64,000 nucleotides of DNA, from contig NZ_CP137555.1 in the NCBI RefSeq assembly GCF_033723955.1, positions 2,162,001-2,226,000 on the forward strand. Reading direction: 5' to 3'. The notes under the pieces are model-generated. The model searched no databases and was not told the origin of the DNA. It saw only the letters and a program-made list of their open reading frames with translations. The translations under genes and the position numbers were made by a program. Positions 8,666 to 18,086 of the stretch are shown here, piece after piece; the first letter of the stretch is position 1, and each line of letters opens with the position of its first letter. This DNA comes from Microbulbifer pacificus. Its GTDB lineage: Bacteria; Pseudomonadota; Gammaproteobacteria; Pseudomonadales; Cellvibrionaceae.

Positions 8666-9829
8666 TCATCCGGCCAGTGCGCTCAATTTAGAAAAAAGAC
8701 GCGCGCCGCGACCGCTGAGCTGGTAGCCGCCGGGCAGCTGTTCCACCAGTCCCTCCAGCTCCAGCTGTAGCAGGCTCGCCATCAGGTCACCGGCTTCAGC
8801 GCCGGTATCCCGCGCCAGCTGTTCGATACTGCGGAGATCACCGCCCAGCGCTTGCACGAGCTGCCGCTGATCCGCGCTGAGGTCGGGAGCCTCGCTCACG
8901 GTCTCCTCAAACAGCCCCGGCTGGCTCGCCATGCCGGACAGCAATCCGCCCAACTGCTCAACAATGTCGGCGCTGGTCTCAACCAGGTGCGCCCCGTGCT
9001 TGATCATGTGGTGACAGCCCCGCGCCATTGGATTGTGAATGGAGCCGGGGATCGCAAACACCTCTCGATTCTGCTCCAGTGTCAGGCGCGCGGTAATCAG
9101 CGAACCGGAACGCACCGCGGCCTCAACCAGCAGTGTGCCGAGGCTGAGGCCGGAAATTACGCGGTTGCGCCGCGGGAAGTTGGCCGCTTCCGGTGCGGTG
9201 CCCAGCGGCATCTCACTGACGATGGCGCCGTCGGCGGCGAGTATCTGCTCGGTGAGTACGGCGTTGCGCACGGGGTACACCCGGTCGACGCCGGTGCCCA
9301 GTACCGCGATGGTTTTGCCCCCACCTTTCAACGCGCCGCTGTGGGCTGCGGCATCCACACCCAGCGCCAGGCCGGAGGTGATGGCGAAACCGGCGGAGGC
9401 GAGGTCGGCGGAAAAATCCCGCGCGTTGTCGAGGCCAGCGCGGGTGGCGCGGCGCGCGCCAACGACCGCCACCTGTGGCAGTGACAATGTGTGGGGATTT
9501 CCGCTCACGTACAGCAGCGGTGGCGGGCGGTGGATTTCTTTTAGTAGTTTGGGGTAGTTATCGTCGTCCCGATGCAGCAGGTAGACACAATGTTCGGCGC
9601 AGCGTTCGCGCTCTGCCAGTGCCCACTTACCCAGTTCACTGTCCAGCTCGCGGCGCTGGAATTCCAGTAATTGCGCACGGGCCCGTTCGGGCAGCTTGCG
9701 GGTCAGATTTTGTGGAGACTGTTGCAGGACGGCGGCAGCGGAGCCGAAGCGCTCCACCAGTTGCCAGTAGAGGCCGGGGCCAATGCCCTCGAGCCGAAGC
9801 AGGGATAAAGTAGCGGTCAACGCATCCAT
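8666..9829 (-). CDS. dprA: DNA-processing protein A
   Basis: DprA binds incoming single-stranded DNA during natural transformation and loads RecA. The 387 residues contain an N-terminal helix-hairpin region (about 1-70), the extended Rossmann core with VVGARRATRAG, TSGLALGVDAAAHSGAL, VLGTGVDRVYP and EMPLGTAPEAANFPRRNRVISGL, and a C-terminal winged helix (about 320-380). It is preceded by the LysM gene on the same strand, and in many gammaproteobacteria is directly followed by tsaC. Here rrtA and the propeller gene have been inserted between them. Confidence 0.95.
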   Translation of the reverse strand: MDALTATLSLLRLEGIGPGLYWQLVERFGSAAAVLQQSPQNLTRKLPERARAQLLEFQRRELDSELGKWALAERERCAEHCVYLLHRDDDNYPKLLKEIHRPPPLLYVSGNPHTLSLPQVAVVGARRATRAGLDNARDFSADLASAGFAITSGLALGVDAAAHSGALKGGGKTIAVLGTGVDRVYPVRNAVLTEQILAADGAIVSEMPLGTAPEAANFPRRNRVISGLSLGTLLVEAAVRSGSLITARLTLEQNREVFAIPGSIHNPMARGCHHMIKHGAHLVETSADIVEQLGGLLSGMASQPGLFEETVSEAPDLSADQRQLVQALGGDLRSIEQLARDTGAEAGDLMASLLQLELEGLVEQLPGGYQLSGRGARLFSKLSALAG

Positions 9830-9880
9830 GCGCGGGTACCTCTAAAAATGATCTTTTTGCACGCGCGCAATGCGGCGTGC

Positions 9881-9924
9881 GGTGCCCCCGGTCAGAGGTA
9901 CAAAACCTGACCGAGGGAGGCACC
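9881..9924 (-). terminator. Long hairpin between LysM gene and dprA
   Basis: GGTGCCCCCGGTCAG (9881-9895) pairs with 9907-9924 apart from two bulged bases, closing an 11-base loop. It starts 13 bases after the LysM-gene stop on the minus strand. No T run follows on that strand, so it may be a factor-dependent end or a transcript stabiliser rather than a full terminator. Confidence 0.55.
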
Positions 9925-9937
9925 TTTATTATTCTGC

Positions 9938-11005
9938 TCAGGGATTTCTAACGAGATCCATCACCGCCAGCGGCTTGTCAGCTTCCAGCACCAGGCCGAG
10001 GCTCATTTTCTCAAAGCTGCGGAACACCATCAGCACGCCGGCGCGCTCGTCCGGCAGTTTGACGTTCTGGCGCGCAATCTGGTCGCGCACGGTGGCACCG
10101 CGCTTGTAGATGGCGAGTACATGGCCGGGCTCGAGGCCTTCGCGCAGGCCGCGGTTGATGGCGACCACGTCGTACTTGGCAACCTGGGTCACACCCTCTT
10201 CCACGCCGAGAATCACACCTTCTACCGGCACCGCGGGCGCACCCGGCTGGAACAGCGCGGCAATGGCGCGCTCTTCGACCGGCAGCAGGCGATCCTGCAG
10301 GCGGATGTCGCGGCTGGTGCGGGTGACGTCCATGGTGGCGACGGCAAACTCGGTGTTGGCGTTGTCCACGTCCAGCTGGCGCAGATCCACGGAACCCACG
10401 TCCAGCGCCTGCTGGCCCAGCTCCTCTCCGGTGTAGGGATCGGCGTAGATCGGGCCGGGACGGTAGATGCCATAGGAGGGCAGCGGCTCGCGGAAGTCGC
10501 CGCGGGCGTAGATCTTCTCGCCGGCCCCCATCAGGATACGCTGGTCCTGACCGGAGATGACGTAGGGCACGCCGTTAAAGGCACCCGGACCGACAATGCG
10601 GGAGCGGGACAGGAAGGCGTTAATGGCGTCCAGCGGGATGGCCGGGATGGCAGTTTCGATCGGCTCGCGGCGCACAGTCGGGCCGAGGCGGTTGTCGCTG
10701 GCCGGGCTCAGCTTGTAGGCAGTGGGCGCGCGCTCGAGTTCGAGGCGCGGCTGGCCATCGATATACACGAGGTTGAGGCGGTCGCCGGGATAAATAAGGT
10801 GGGGGTTCTCAACCTGGGGGTTTACCTGCCAGATTTCCGGCCAGTACCAGGGCTGGGACAGGAAACGTCCGGAGATATCCCACAGGGTATCGCCCTTCTG
10901 CACCACGTAGGTGTCCGGGTGGTCGGGCTTCAGGCGCACGTCTTGCGCCTGCAGGCCAAATGCAACCAGCAGGGTTGCAGCGGCGGCCAGAATTATTTTT
11001 TTCAT
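9938..11005 (-). CDS. LysM-domain secreted protein
   Basis: A 355-residue protein with a signal peptide (MKKIILAAAATLLVAFGLQAQ) and one LysM domain near residues 31-80 (YVVQKGDTLWDISGRFL ... NPHLIYPGDRLNLV). LysM binds peptidoglycan glycan chains. The remaining 270 residues have no motif I recognise. Proteins of this layout are regularly encoded directly upstream of dprA and opposite def in gammaproteobacteria, so this is a conserved cell-envelope protein of unknown role. It diverges from def across a 279-bp gap. Confidence 0.88.
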   Translation of the reverse strand: MKKIILAAAATLLVAFGLQAQDVRLKPDHPDTYVVQKGDTLWDISGRFLSQPWYWPEIWQVNPQVENPHLIYPGDRLNLVYIDGQPRLELERAPTAYKLSPASDNRLGPTVRREPIETAIPAIPLDAINAFLSRSRIVGPGAFNGVPYVISGQDQRILMGAGEKIYARGDFREPLPSYGIYRPGPIYADPYTGEELGQQALDVGSVDLRQLDVDNANTEFAVATMDVTRTSRDIRLQDRLLPVEERAIAALFQPGAPAVPVEGVILGVEEGVTQVAKYDVVAINRGLREGLEPGHVLAIYKRGATVRDQIARQNVKLPDERAGVLMVFRSFEKMSLGLVLEADKPLAVMDLVRNP

Positions 11006-11284
11006 GGAAGCATTCCTATGCTTTTGTGTCGCTAACGCTATCGGCCTTATCGTTTGCTGTGGGGCTATATCGCTATCGCTGAGTGTTTATATCGCTATAA
11101 TCTCTCAGCGCTGGACCGGTAGCGGCAGTTGCCGCCTGCGAAAGGGGTATATATGACGCCAGCCGGCTTTGTGGCCAGAATGCGGTAACGGCCCCTATTA
11201 GCAAAATAGTTCAGCAAATTTCAAGCGCGATCATTATGTTATCAGCGCAAGTTCCACTAAGACTAGAAGTTTGTCACAGGTGTT
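11006..11284. promoter_or_regulatory. Divergent LysM/def intergenic region with direct repeats
   Basis: Two 11-base direct repeats TATATCGCTAT lie at 11066-11076 and 11088-11098, start-to-start distance 22 bases. A perfect -10-like TATAAT follows at 11096-11101 on the plus strand, but no good -35 is seen. The region must hold promoters for both genes. Their exact positions are not clear. Confidence 0.4.
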
Positions 11285-11791
11285 ATGGCCAAACTGGAAA
11301 TCCTCGAATTCCCCGATCCCCGTCTGCGCAAGGTAGCAGAACCCGTCACCGAAGTGACGGATGCGCACCGCACGCTGATTGAGGATATGTTCGAAACCAT
11401 GTACGACGCGCCCGGTGTCGGGTTGGCGGCGACGCAGATCAATGTGCACGAGCGCATTGTGGTGATCGATGTGTCGGAGGATCAGAGTGAGCCGCTGGTG
11501 CTGATCAATCCGGAGGTCGAGGTGCTCGACCCGGAGATCCACAAGTACGATGAGGGCTGCCTGTCTGTGCCGGGTTTCTACGAAACGGTGCAGCGCCCGC
11601 GCAAGATCCGCCTGAAAGCGCTGGATCGCAACGGCGAGGCCTATGCTTTGGAGGCTGAGGGGCTGCTGGCGGTGTGTATCCAGCACGAGATCGACCACCT
11701 CGACGGCAAGCTGTTTGTAGATTACATCTCTCCTCTGAAGCGCAATCGCATTCGCTCCAAATTGGAGAAGGCTCACCGTCAGCGAGCTTGA
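11285..11791 (+). CDS. def: Peptide deformylase
   Basis: Def removes the formyl group from the initiator methionine of nascent proteins and needs a divalent metal. The 168-residue protein has all three motifs: GVGLAATQ (residues 44-51), EGCLSVPG with metal ligand Cys92, and HEIDHLDG with ligands His134 and His138 and catalytic Glu135. It begins the def-fmt-rsmB-trkA run. A nested repeat separates it from fmt, although the two genes usually share an operon because both handle formyl-methionine. Confidence 0.98.
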   Translation: MAKLEILEFPDPRLRKVAEPVTEVTDAHRTLIEDMFETMYDAPGVGLAATQINVHERIVVIDVSEDQSEPLVLINPEVEVLDPEIHKYDEGCLSVPGFYETVQRPRKIRLKALDRNGEAYALEAEGLLAVCIQHEIDHLDGKLFVDYISPLKRNRIRSKLEKAHRQRA

Positions 11792-11813
11792 GTGTTTAAG
11801 ACGGCCCGGTGGC

Positions 11814-11924
11814 GTCGGGGCACCGGGTTTGGGTTTTCAGGACCACTGTGAACCCATCCCTGGGCGTTTCGGCGCAAACATCCTGTTTGCGACGATCCTG
11901 AAAACCCAATCCCGGCACCCCGAC
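11814..11924. repeat. Nested palindromic repeat, copy 2
   Basis: The 29-base outer arms at 11814-11842 and 11896-11924 pair at 26 positions; three mismatches make internal loops at arm positions 8-9 and 15. The inner hairpin CGCAAAC/GTTTGCG (11873-11891) has loop ATCCT. The core reads CCAGGGATGGGTTCACAG on the minus strand, so this copy is inverted relative to copies 1 and 3. It fills the def-fmt gap. Confidence 0.88.
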
Positions 11925-11985
11925 TTCGCATCTTGTTTCTGGACTTCGTTTTCGTGTCCGCCCCTTCTTATCTGAAAGAATTTTC

Positions 11986-12954
11986 ATGAGCCTGAATATC
12001 ATCTTTGCTGGCACCCCCGACTTTGCCGCGGTACATCTGCAGACCCTGCTCGACAGCGAGCACAATGTCATCGCCGTTTACAGCCAGCCGGACCGCCCCG
12101 CTGGGCGCGGCAAGAAGCTGCTGGCGAGCCCGGTGAAGCAGTTGGCGCGAGAGCACAATATTCCGGTGTACCAGCCGCTGACCCTGCGCAATGAAGAGGC
12201 TCAGCAGGAGCTGGCGGCACTGAACGCGGATGTGATGGTGGTCGTGGCCTATGGCCTGATCCTGCCGCAGGTGGCGCTGGACACCCCGCGTCTCGGTTGC
12301 GTGAATGTGCACGCCTCGCTGCTTCCGCGCTGGCGCGGTGCGGCACCGATCCAGCGCGCGGTGGAGGCCGGAGATGCGGAAAGTGGTGTGGCGATCATGC
12401 AGATGGAGGCGGGGCTGGATACCGGACCGGTGCTGGTGGAGGTGCGCACGCCAATTTCGCCGCGGGAAACCGGCGGCAGCCTGCACGACAAGCTCGCGGG
12501 GCTCGGTGGACCGGCGCTGCTGACGGCGCTCGCGCAGTTGGAACAAGGCACGGCGCAACCGCAGGTGCAGGACGACCAGCTCGCCAACTACGCCGGCAAA
12601 ATCACCAAAGAGGAAGCGCGTATCGACTGGACGCGCCCCGCTTCTGAACTCGCACGCCTGATTCGCGCCTTCAATCCGTTCCCGGTGTGCTGGACCGAAT
12701 TTACCGACGCCAAAGGTGAGTCCCAGCGCCTGCGTATCTACAGCGCCCACCTCGAGCAGGGCTGCCACAACGACCTGCCCGGCACCATTCTCTCTGCCGA
12801 TGACGAAGGCGTCCTGGTGGCCTGTGGTCGCGAGGCTCTGCGTCTCACTCAACTACAATTGCCCGGCAAGAAGACGTTGCCGGTGGCGGAAATATTGAAG
12901 GGTTACCGCGAACTCTTCGCCAAGGGCACCACACTGGGCACTGGCCATGAATGA
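11986..12954 (+). CDS. fmt: Methionyl-tRNA formyltransferase
   Basis: Fmt formylates methionyl-initiator tRNA using 10-formyltetrahydrofolate. The 322-residue protein shows FAGTPDFAA at residues 5-13, the folate-binding signature [17 protein letters not shown] near residue 107, the LDTGP motif after it, and a C-terminal OB-like domain. Its stop overlaps the rsmB start by 8 bases, so translation is coupled. def lies upstream, which fits the shared N-formyl-methionine pathway. Confidence 0.98.
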   Translation: MSLNIIFAGTPDFAAVHLQTLLDSEHNVIAVYSQPDRPAGRGKKLLASPVKQLAREHNIPVYQPLTLRNEEAQQELAALNADVMVVVAYGLILPQVALDTPRLGCVNVHASLLPRWRGAAPIQRAVEAGDAESGVAIMQMEAGLDTGPVLVEVRTPISPRETGGSLHDKLAGLGGPALLTALAQLEQGTAQPQVQDDQLANYAGKITKEEARIDWTRPASELARLIRAFNPFPVCWTEFTDAKGESQRLRIYSAHLEQGCHNDLPGTILSADDEGVLVACGREALRLTQLQLPGKKTLPVAEILKGYRELFAKGTTLGTGHE

Positions 12955-14260
12955 CCCGAGAGCGCTGGCGGCACGTGTTATCAGCCGCCTGTATCAGGAC
13001 CGCGGCTCGCTGCAGCGACTGCTGCCGTGGGCCGAAAAACAGGTCGACGAGAAAGACCGCGCGCTGCTGCGGGAACTCTGTTATGGCACCGCCCGCTTCG
13101 CCCCGCGCCTGGAATTGCTGCTCGGCAAGCTGCTGCGCAAGCCGGTAAAAGATGAAGAGCTGGAAGCGCTCATCCTGGTTGGCCTGTACCAGCTGGAATA
13201 CACCCGCATCCCGGATCACGCCGCCATCAGCGCCACCGTCGAAGCGGCGCGCGCGCTCAAGCTGGGCCACGCCACCGGTGTGGTCAACGGTGTGCTGCGC
13301 AATGCGCTGCGGGACAAGGAAGCACTTACCCGCAAGCTCTCCGGCAACCCCCAGTTCAGCTCCGCCCACCCCGAGTGGCTGCAGCAGGCAATCAAGAATG
13401 CCTGGGGCAGTGAAGCCAAGACCATCTTTACCGCCAATAACAGCAACCCGCCCATGACCCTGCGGGTGAACCTGGCGAAAACCAGCCGCAACGATTACCT
13501 AAAACAACTGAGCGACGCGGCCATCCCCGCCCAGCCCTGCACAATCTCCGCAGCCGGCCTGGTGCTGGAAAACCCCGTCGCCGTCACCCGCCTGCCCGGC
13601 TTTGACGACGGCCTAGTCAGCGTCCAGGACGAATCCGCGCAACTCGCCGCCCAGTTGCTGGAACCGCAGCCCGGCGAGAAAATCCTCGACGCCTGCGCCG
13701 CGCCCGGCGGCAAAACCTGCCATCTGCTGGAACTGCAGCCCGACCTAGACCTCACCGCCCTCGACGTCGAAGAAGAGCGCCTCGATCGCGTCATCGAAAA
13801 CCTCGAGCGCCTCGGCATGAGCGCGCAGCTCATCTGCGCGGATGCCGCCGAATCCGAGCACTGGTGGGACGGCGAACAGTACGACCGCATTCTGCTGGAC
13901 GCCCCCTGCTCCGCCACCGGCGTCATCCGCCGCAACCCGGATATCAAGCTGCTGCGCCGGCCGGAAGACATTACCGAACTCGCCGAACTCCAGGGCCGCA
14001 TCCTGCGCGCAATGTGGCGCATATTGAAACCCGGCGGCACCCTGCTCTACGCCACTTGCTCCATACTCCCTGAGGAAAACAGCGCACAGGTGGCGCGCTT
14101 CATTGCGGAGACACCGGATGCGAGGGACAATACGCCGCAATTGCTGAACGAACAGCCCTGGGGGCTGCCCCAGGAAGCGGGAATGCAGCTGCTGCCAGGC
14201 ATCCATGCCGGCGATGGTTTCTATTACGCCAAGCTGGAAAAGTTGCTTCCTGAGAACTGA
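12947..14260 (+). CDS. rsmB: 16S rRNA (cytosine-967-C5)-methyltransferase
   Basis: RsmB methylates C967 of 16S rRNA. The 437 residues comprise an N-terminal NusB-like RNA-binding domain (about 1-140) and a C-terminal SAM-dependent methyltransferase. Motif I is [15 protein letters not shown] near residue 245; the two catalytic cysteines lie in [16 protein letters not shown] and [12 protein letters not shown]. The start overlaps the end of fmt. The gene is followed by nested repeat copy 3. Confidence 0.97.
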   Translation: MNDPRALAARVISRLYQDRGSLQRLLPWAEKQVDEKDRALLRELCYGTARFAPRLELLLGKLLRKPVKDEELEALILVGLYQLEYTRIPDHAAISATVEAARALKLGHATGVVNGVLRNALRDKEALTRKLSGNPQFSSAHPEWLQQAIKNAWGSEAKTIFTANNSNPPMTLRVNLAKTSRNDYLKQLSDAAIPAQPCTISAAGLVLENPVAVTRLPGFDDGLVSVQDESAQLAAQLLEPQPGEKILDACAAPGGKTCHLLELQPDLDLTALDVEEERLDRVIENLERLGMSAQLICADAAESEHWWDGEQYDRILLDAPCSATGVIRRNPDIKLLRRPEDITELAELQGRILRAMWRILKPGGTLLYATCSILPEENSAQVARFIAETPDARDNTPQLLNEQPWGLPQEAGMQLLPGIHAGDGFYYAKLEKLLPEN

Positions 14261-14306
14261 TGACGGCGGATGCCGTCGCTTACGAAGTAAAAGAGTAAGA
14301 ATTGAA

Positions 14307-14418
14307 GCCGGAGTGGCGGGTGTAGGTTTTCAGGAGCGTCGGCAACAGGGATGTTGCCGACGCAGCGTACAGGGATGTATTTACAGCGGTCCTGAAAACC
14401 TACAGCCGGTGCTCCGGC
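14307..14418. repeat. Nested palindromic repeat, copy 3
   Basis: The 29-base outer arms at 14307-14335 and 14390-14418 pair at 25 positions; the mismatches fall at arm positions 8-10 and 14, nearly the same place as in copy 2. The inner stem GCGTCGGCAAC/GTTGCCGACGC (11 bp, 14336-14363) has loop AGGGAT. The core is ACAGGGATGTATTTACAGCG. Both inner arm ends carry the shared GGTTTTCAGGA motif. It lies between rsmB and trkA. Confidence 0.9.
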
Positions 14419-14476
14419 GCCTCCGCACCAGCAAAAGAGCTTCAGCGGGCAAGGCGCAAAAGCCGAAACACCAATT

Positions 14477-15862
14477 ATGAAAATCATCATTCTCGGCGCC
14501 GGTCAGGTCGGCGGTTCTCTGGCGGAAAGCCTGGCCTCGGAACGCAACGACATTGTTCTGGTAGACAGTAACGAGAAAACCCTGCGCGAGCTGCGCGACA
14601 AGCTCGACATCGGCATCGTTGTGGGTCACGCCTCCCACCCGGACGTATTGCAGGAAGCCGGCATCGAAGACGCCGACATATTGGTAGCCGTCACCAACAA
14701 CGACGAAACCAACATGGCTGCCTGCCAGATCGCCCACACCCTGTATCGCGTCACCACCAAAATCGCCCGCGTGCGCGCCGCCGCCTATCTGCAATATCCG
14801 GAACTCTTCTCCACCGAAGCCTTCCCGATCGACGTGCTCATCAGCCCCGAACAGATCGTCTCCGAGTACATCGCGCGCCTTATCGAACACCCGGGCGCCC
14901 TGCAGGTACTCGACTTTGCCGACGGCCGCGTACAGCTCGTTGCCGTGCGCGCCGTGCAGGGCGGGCCGCTGGTCGGCCATCAGTTGCGCTACCTGCGCGA
15001 ACACATGCCCAAGGTCGACACCCGGGTCGCCGCCGTGTACCGCCGCAACAGCCCAATCATCCCCCAGGGCTCGACCGTCATCGAAGCCGGTGATGAAGTC
15101 TTCTTTATTGCAGCGCGCCAGGACATCCGCGCCGTAATGAGCGAACTGCGCCGACTCGAACACGGCTACAAGCGCATCACCATCGCCGGTGGCGGCAACA
15201 TCGGCCTGCGCCTCGCGCACAAGCTGGAAAACCGCTACTCGGTGAAAGTGATCGAGCAGGATCACGATCGCTGCCTGTTCCTGTCCGAGGAACTGAGTAA
15301 TACCATCGTGCTGCACGGCAGTGCGTCCGACCAGGACCTGCTGCTGGAAGAAAACATCGAGGATACCGATGTGTTCCTCGCGCTCACCAACGACGACGAA
15401 GCCAACATCATGTCGTCGCTGCTGGCCAAGCGTCTCGGCACCCGCAAGGTGATGGCGCTGATCAACAACCGCGCCTATGTGGATCTGGTGCAGGGGGGCG
15501 AAATCGACATCGCCATTTCACCACAACAGAACACCATCGGCAGCCTGCTCACGCATGTGCGCCGCGGGGACATGGTCAACGTGCACTCGCTGCGCCGCGG
15601 CGCTGCCGAGGCCATCGAAGTCATCGCCCACGGCGACAGCCGCACCTCCAAGGTGGTGGGCAGGAAAATCGAGGATATCGACCTGCCGGAGGGAGCCAGC
15701 ATCGGCGCGATTGTTCGCGAGAAGGACGGCGAGAGCCAGGTGCTGATCGCCCACGACAATATCGTCGTCGAGACCGACGATCACGTGATCGTGTTTCTTG
15801 TCGACCGCCGTCACACCCGACACGTGGAGCAGTTGTTCCAGGTCGGGTTCGGCTTTTTCTGA
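14477..15862 (+). CDS. trkA: Trk potassium uptake regulatory subunit TrkA
   Basis: TrkA is the peripheral NAD-binding regulator of the Trk potassium channel. The 461-residue protein is a tandem duplication of RCK units: the first nucleotide-binding loop is [17 protein letters not shown] (residues 3-19) and the second [17 protein letters not shown] (near residue 234), each followed by a TrkA-C domain. It is followed after 14 bases by trkH, so the two subunits are made from one transcript. Confidence 0.97.
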   Translation: MKIIILGAGQVGGSLAESLASERNDIVLVDSNEKTLRELRDKLDIGIVVGHASHPDVLQEAGIEDADILVAVTNNDETNMAACQIAHTLYRVTTKIARVRAAAYLQYPELFSTEAFPIDVLISPEQIVSEYIARLIEHPGALQVLDFADGRVQLVAVRAVQGGPLVGHQLRYLREHMPKVDTRVAAVYRRNSPIIPQGSTVIEAGDEVFFIAARQDIRAVMSELRRLEHGYKRITIAGGGNIGLRLAHKLENRYSVKVIEQDHDRCLFLSEELSNTIVLHGSASDQDLLLEENIEDTDVFLALTNDDEANIMSSLLAKRLGTRKVMALINNRAYVDLVQGGEIDIAISPQQNTIGSLLTHVRRGDMVNVHSLRRGAAEAIEVIAHGDSRTSKVVGRKIEDIDLPEGASIGAIVREKDGESQVLIAHDNIVVETDDHVIVFLVDRRHTRHVEQLFQVGFGFF

Positions 15863-15876
15863 CGGTGATCAGTTAA

Positions 15877-17328
15877 ATGCGTCTGGCAGTCATAGCGCGG
15901 GTCTTCGGTATTTTGCTGACGGTGTTCAGCCTTACCCTGCTGCCCCCAATTGGCGTGTCCCTGTGGTACGACGACGGTTCCCATACGGCTTTCAGTATCG
16001 CCTTCGGTATCACCCTGCTCACCGGCCTGATCATGTGGCTGCCGGTGCACGACCTGAAACAGGACCTGCGTACTCGCGACGGCTTCGTGGTGACCTCACT
16101 GTTCTGGCTGATTCTCGGCAGTTTCGGTGCGCTGCCGCTGATCATCAGCCCGCAACCTGACCTGAGTATCGTGGACTCGATTTTTGAATCGATTTCCGGT
16201 CTCACCACCACCGGCGCCACCACCATTGTCGGTCTCGACACACTGCCGCCGGCGATCCTGTATTACCGCCAGCAGCTGCAGTGGTTCGGTGGTATCGGGG
16301 TAATTGTGATTGCGCTGGCGATCCTGCCGATGCTCGGTATCGGGGGTATGCAGCTGTACAAGGCGGAAATTCCCGGGCCGGTAAAAGACACCAAGCTGAC
16401 ACCGCGTATTGCAGAGACCGCGCGTGCATTGTTCGTGATTTATATTGCGCTCACGGTGCTGTGTGCGATCGGCTACTGGTGGGCGGGAATGAGTGTGTTT
16501 GATGCCATCTGCCACTCGTTTGCCACCGTCGCTAACGGCGGCTTCTCCACCCACGATGCGAGCATGGGTTTCTATGCCCACAACAATGCCATCATGGCCA
16601 TTGCCATCATTTTCATGCTCACCGCGGCGATCAACTTCGGCCTGCACTTTTTCGCTTTCAGCAACAGGACCGTCAAACACTACTGGAAGGATTCGGAGTT
16701 CCGTTTTTATATCCTGATTACGCTCGCTGCCTGTGCGATTATCGTCGGCTACCTGTATGTATCCGGCACCTTTGATATGCGCGGCAGTATCCTGCACGGG
16801 GTATTCCAGGTGGTTTCCATTGGCACCACCGCCGGTTTCGGTTCCGAGAGTTTTGCCACCTGGCCCGCATTCCTCCCGTATATCCTGCTGATGGTGGGTA
16901 TTATGGGCGCCTGCGCCGGTTCCACCTCCGGCGGTATCAAGGCGGTGCGCGTGATGCTGATCATGAAGTCCGGCCTGCGTGAACTGGACCGCCTGGTGCA
17001 CCCGAGTGCCGTGGTGCCGATCAAGGTAAATCGCAAAATCGTACCGCCGCGGGTTACCGATGCGGTGTGGGGATTTTTTGCAATTTATATCCTGTCGTTT
17101 TTCGTGCTCACCATCGTGGTAATGGCAACCGGGGAGGATTTTGTTACCTCTTTTTCCACGGTGGCTTCCTGCCTGAGTAATATCGGCCCGGCACTGGGCG
17201 ATGCGGCGGCTCACTATGGCGAGGTAAACGAGGTGGCGAAAGTTTTCCTGATTCTGGCAATGCTTGCCGGGCGCCTGGAAATTTTCACTTTATTGGTGCT
17301 GCTGACCCCGGCCTTCTGGCGTCACTGA
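15877..17328 (+). CDS. trkH: Trk potassium uptake membrane subunit TrkH
   Basis: TrkH is the potassium-conducting inner-membrane subunit that works with TrkA. The 483-residue protein is highly hydrophobic with about 10 membrane spans plus pore helices. Selectivity-filter-like segments typical of the family are visible: TTTGATT near residue 110, TVANGGFSTHD near 218, SIGTTAGFG near 318 and SCLSNIGPALG near 435. It lies directly behind trkA and converges on the phosphatidyltransferase gene with only an 18-base gap. Confidence 0.97.
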   Translation: MRLAVIARVFGILLTVFSLTLLPPIGVSLWYDDGSHTAFSIAFGITLLTGLIMWLPVHDLKQDLRTRDGFVVTSLFWLILGSFGALPLIISPQPDLSIVDSIFESISGLTTTGATTIVGLDTLPPAILYYRQQLQWFGGIGVIVIALAILPMLGIGGMQLYKAEIPGPVKDTKLTPRIAETARALFVIYIALTVLCAIGYWWAGMSVFDAICHSFATVANGGFSTHDASMGFYAHNNAIMAIAIIFMLTAAINFGLHFFAFSNRTVKHYWKDSEFRFYILITLAACAIIVGYLYVSGTFDMRGSILHGVFQVVSIGTTAGFGSESFATWPAFLPYILLMVGIMGACAGSTSGGIKAVRVMLIMKSGLRELDRLVHPSAVVPIKVNRKIVPPRVTDAVWGFFAIYILSFFVLTIVVMATGEDFVTSFSTVASCLSNIGPALGDAAAHYGEVNEVAKVFLILAMLAGRLEIFTLLVLLTPAFWRH

Positions 17329-17346
17329 CCGTTTCGCGCAAAATTT

Positions 17347-17988
17347 TTACTCGAGCGTATCGTGGCGCGCGCGGATGATCTGCCAGTAACGCGGCACAAA
17401 GCGGTACAGCACCAGGATTTCCAGCAGGGTGCCGAGTAATGTCAGCGCATCGATGGTGTGGTCAAAAATATTTTCCGCACCCGATCCCTCATAAAACAGC
17501 TCAATGGCCAGCAGATCGGCAAACCCCATTCCCAGTACCGCATAAACCACCAGTGCCGCCAGTTTTGAAATCCAGTCCGGCGCGATATTGAACGGCTTTT
17601 TCAGCCACCCCATCAGCACCGGCAACACGCTCAGCTGTATCGCGTAGCGCACCACCACCAGTGATGTATACAAGGGGCCAATGGCATCGAAATACCACAG
17701 CAGGGGAATCAGGCAGAGTACGAAAATTCGGTCCACGATGGGATCGAGAAAGGAGCCGAAGCGCGTGACCCAGCCATAGCGTCGCGCCAGCTTGCCATCG
17801 AGCAAGTCTGTCAGCGCTGCCACGCAGTAAGTTGCCAGGGCCCACTGATATTCGTTTTTGAGGGTCAACCAGATGATCACGGGAATCAGCGCGAGCCGCG
17901 AATAGCACAACAGGTTGGGCAAATGACGCCAACGCGACGGCGACGGGTCTCTGCCGACGCCACCGGGGGCGCCCTTGCTTCTGGTCAT
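17347..17988 (-). CDS. CDP-alcohol phosphatidyltransferase family protein (PgsA-like)
   Basis: A 213-residue membrane enzyme with four to six membrane segments. It carries the complete CDP-alcohol phosphotransferase motif DG(x2)AR(x8)G(x3)D(x3)D, reading DGKLAR...GSFLDPIVD near residues 63-85. Such enzymes transfer a phosphatidyl group from CDP-diacylglycerol to an alcohol, most often glycerol-3-phosphate. The canonical pgsA is normally next to uvrC, so this may be a paralog. The acceptor cannot be decided from the sequence. Confidence 0.85.
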   Translation of the reverse strand: MTRSKGAPGGVGRDPSPSRWRHLPNLLCYSRLALIPVIIWLTLKNEYQWALATYCVAALTDLLDGKLARRYGWVTRFGSFLDPIVDRIFVLCLIPLLWYFDAIGPLYTSLVVVRYAIQLSVLPVLMGWLKKPFNIAPDWISKLAALVVYAVLGMGFADLLAIELFYEGSGAENIFDHTIDALTLLGTLLEILVLYRFVPRYWQIIRARHDTLE

Positions 17989-18086
17989 CTGGGAGGCCGG
18001 GGATCTCTCGGTTTACCGCACTCCTACTACGATAGACCATCCACATCGGGATGCGATTGCCGCCACCCGATTCAGATTGCCGCGGT

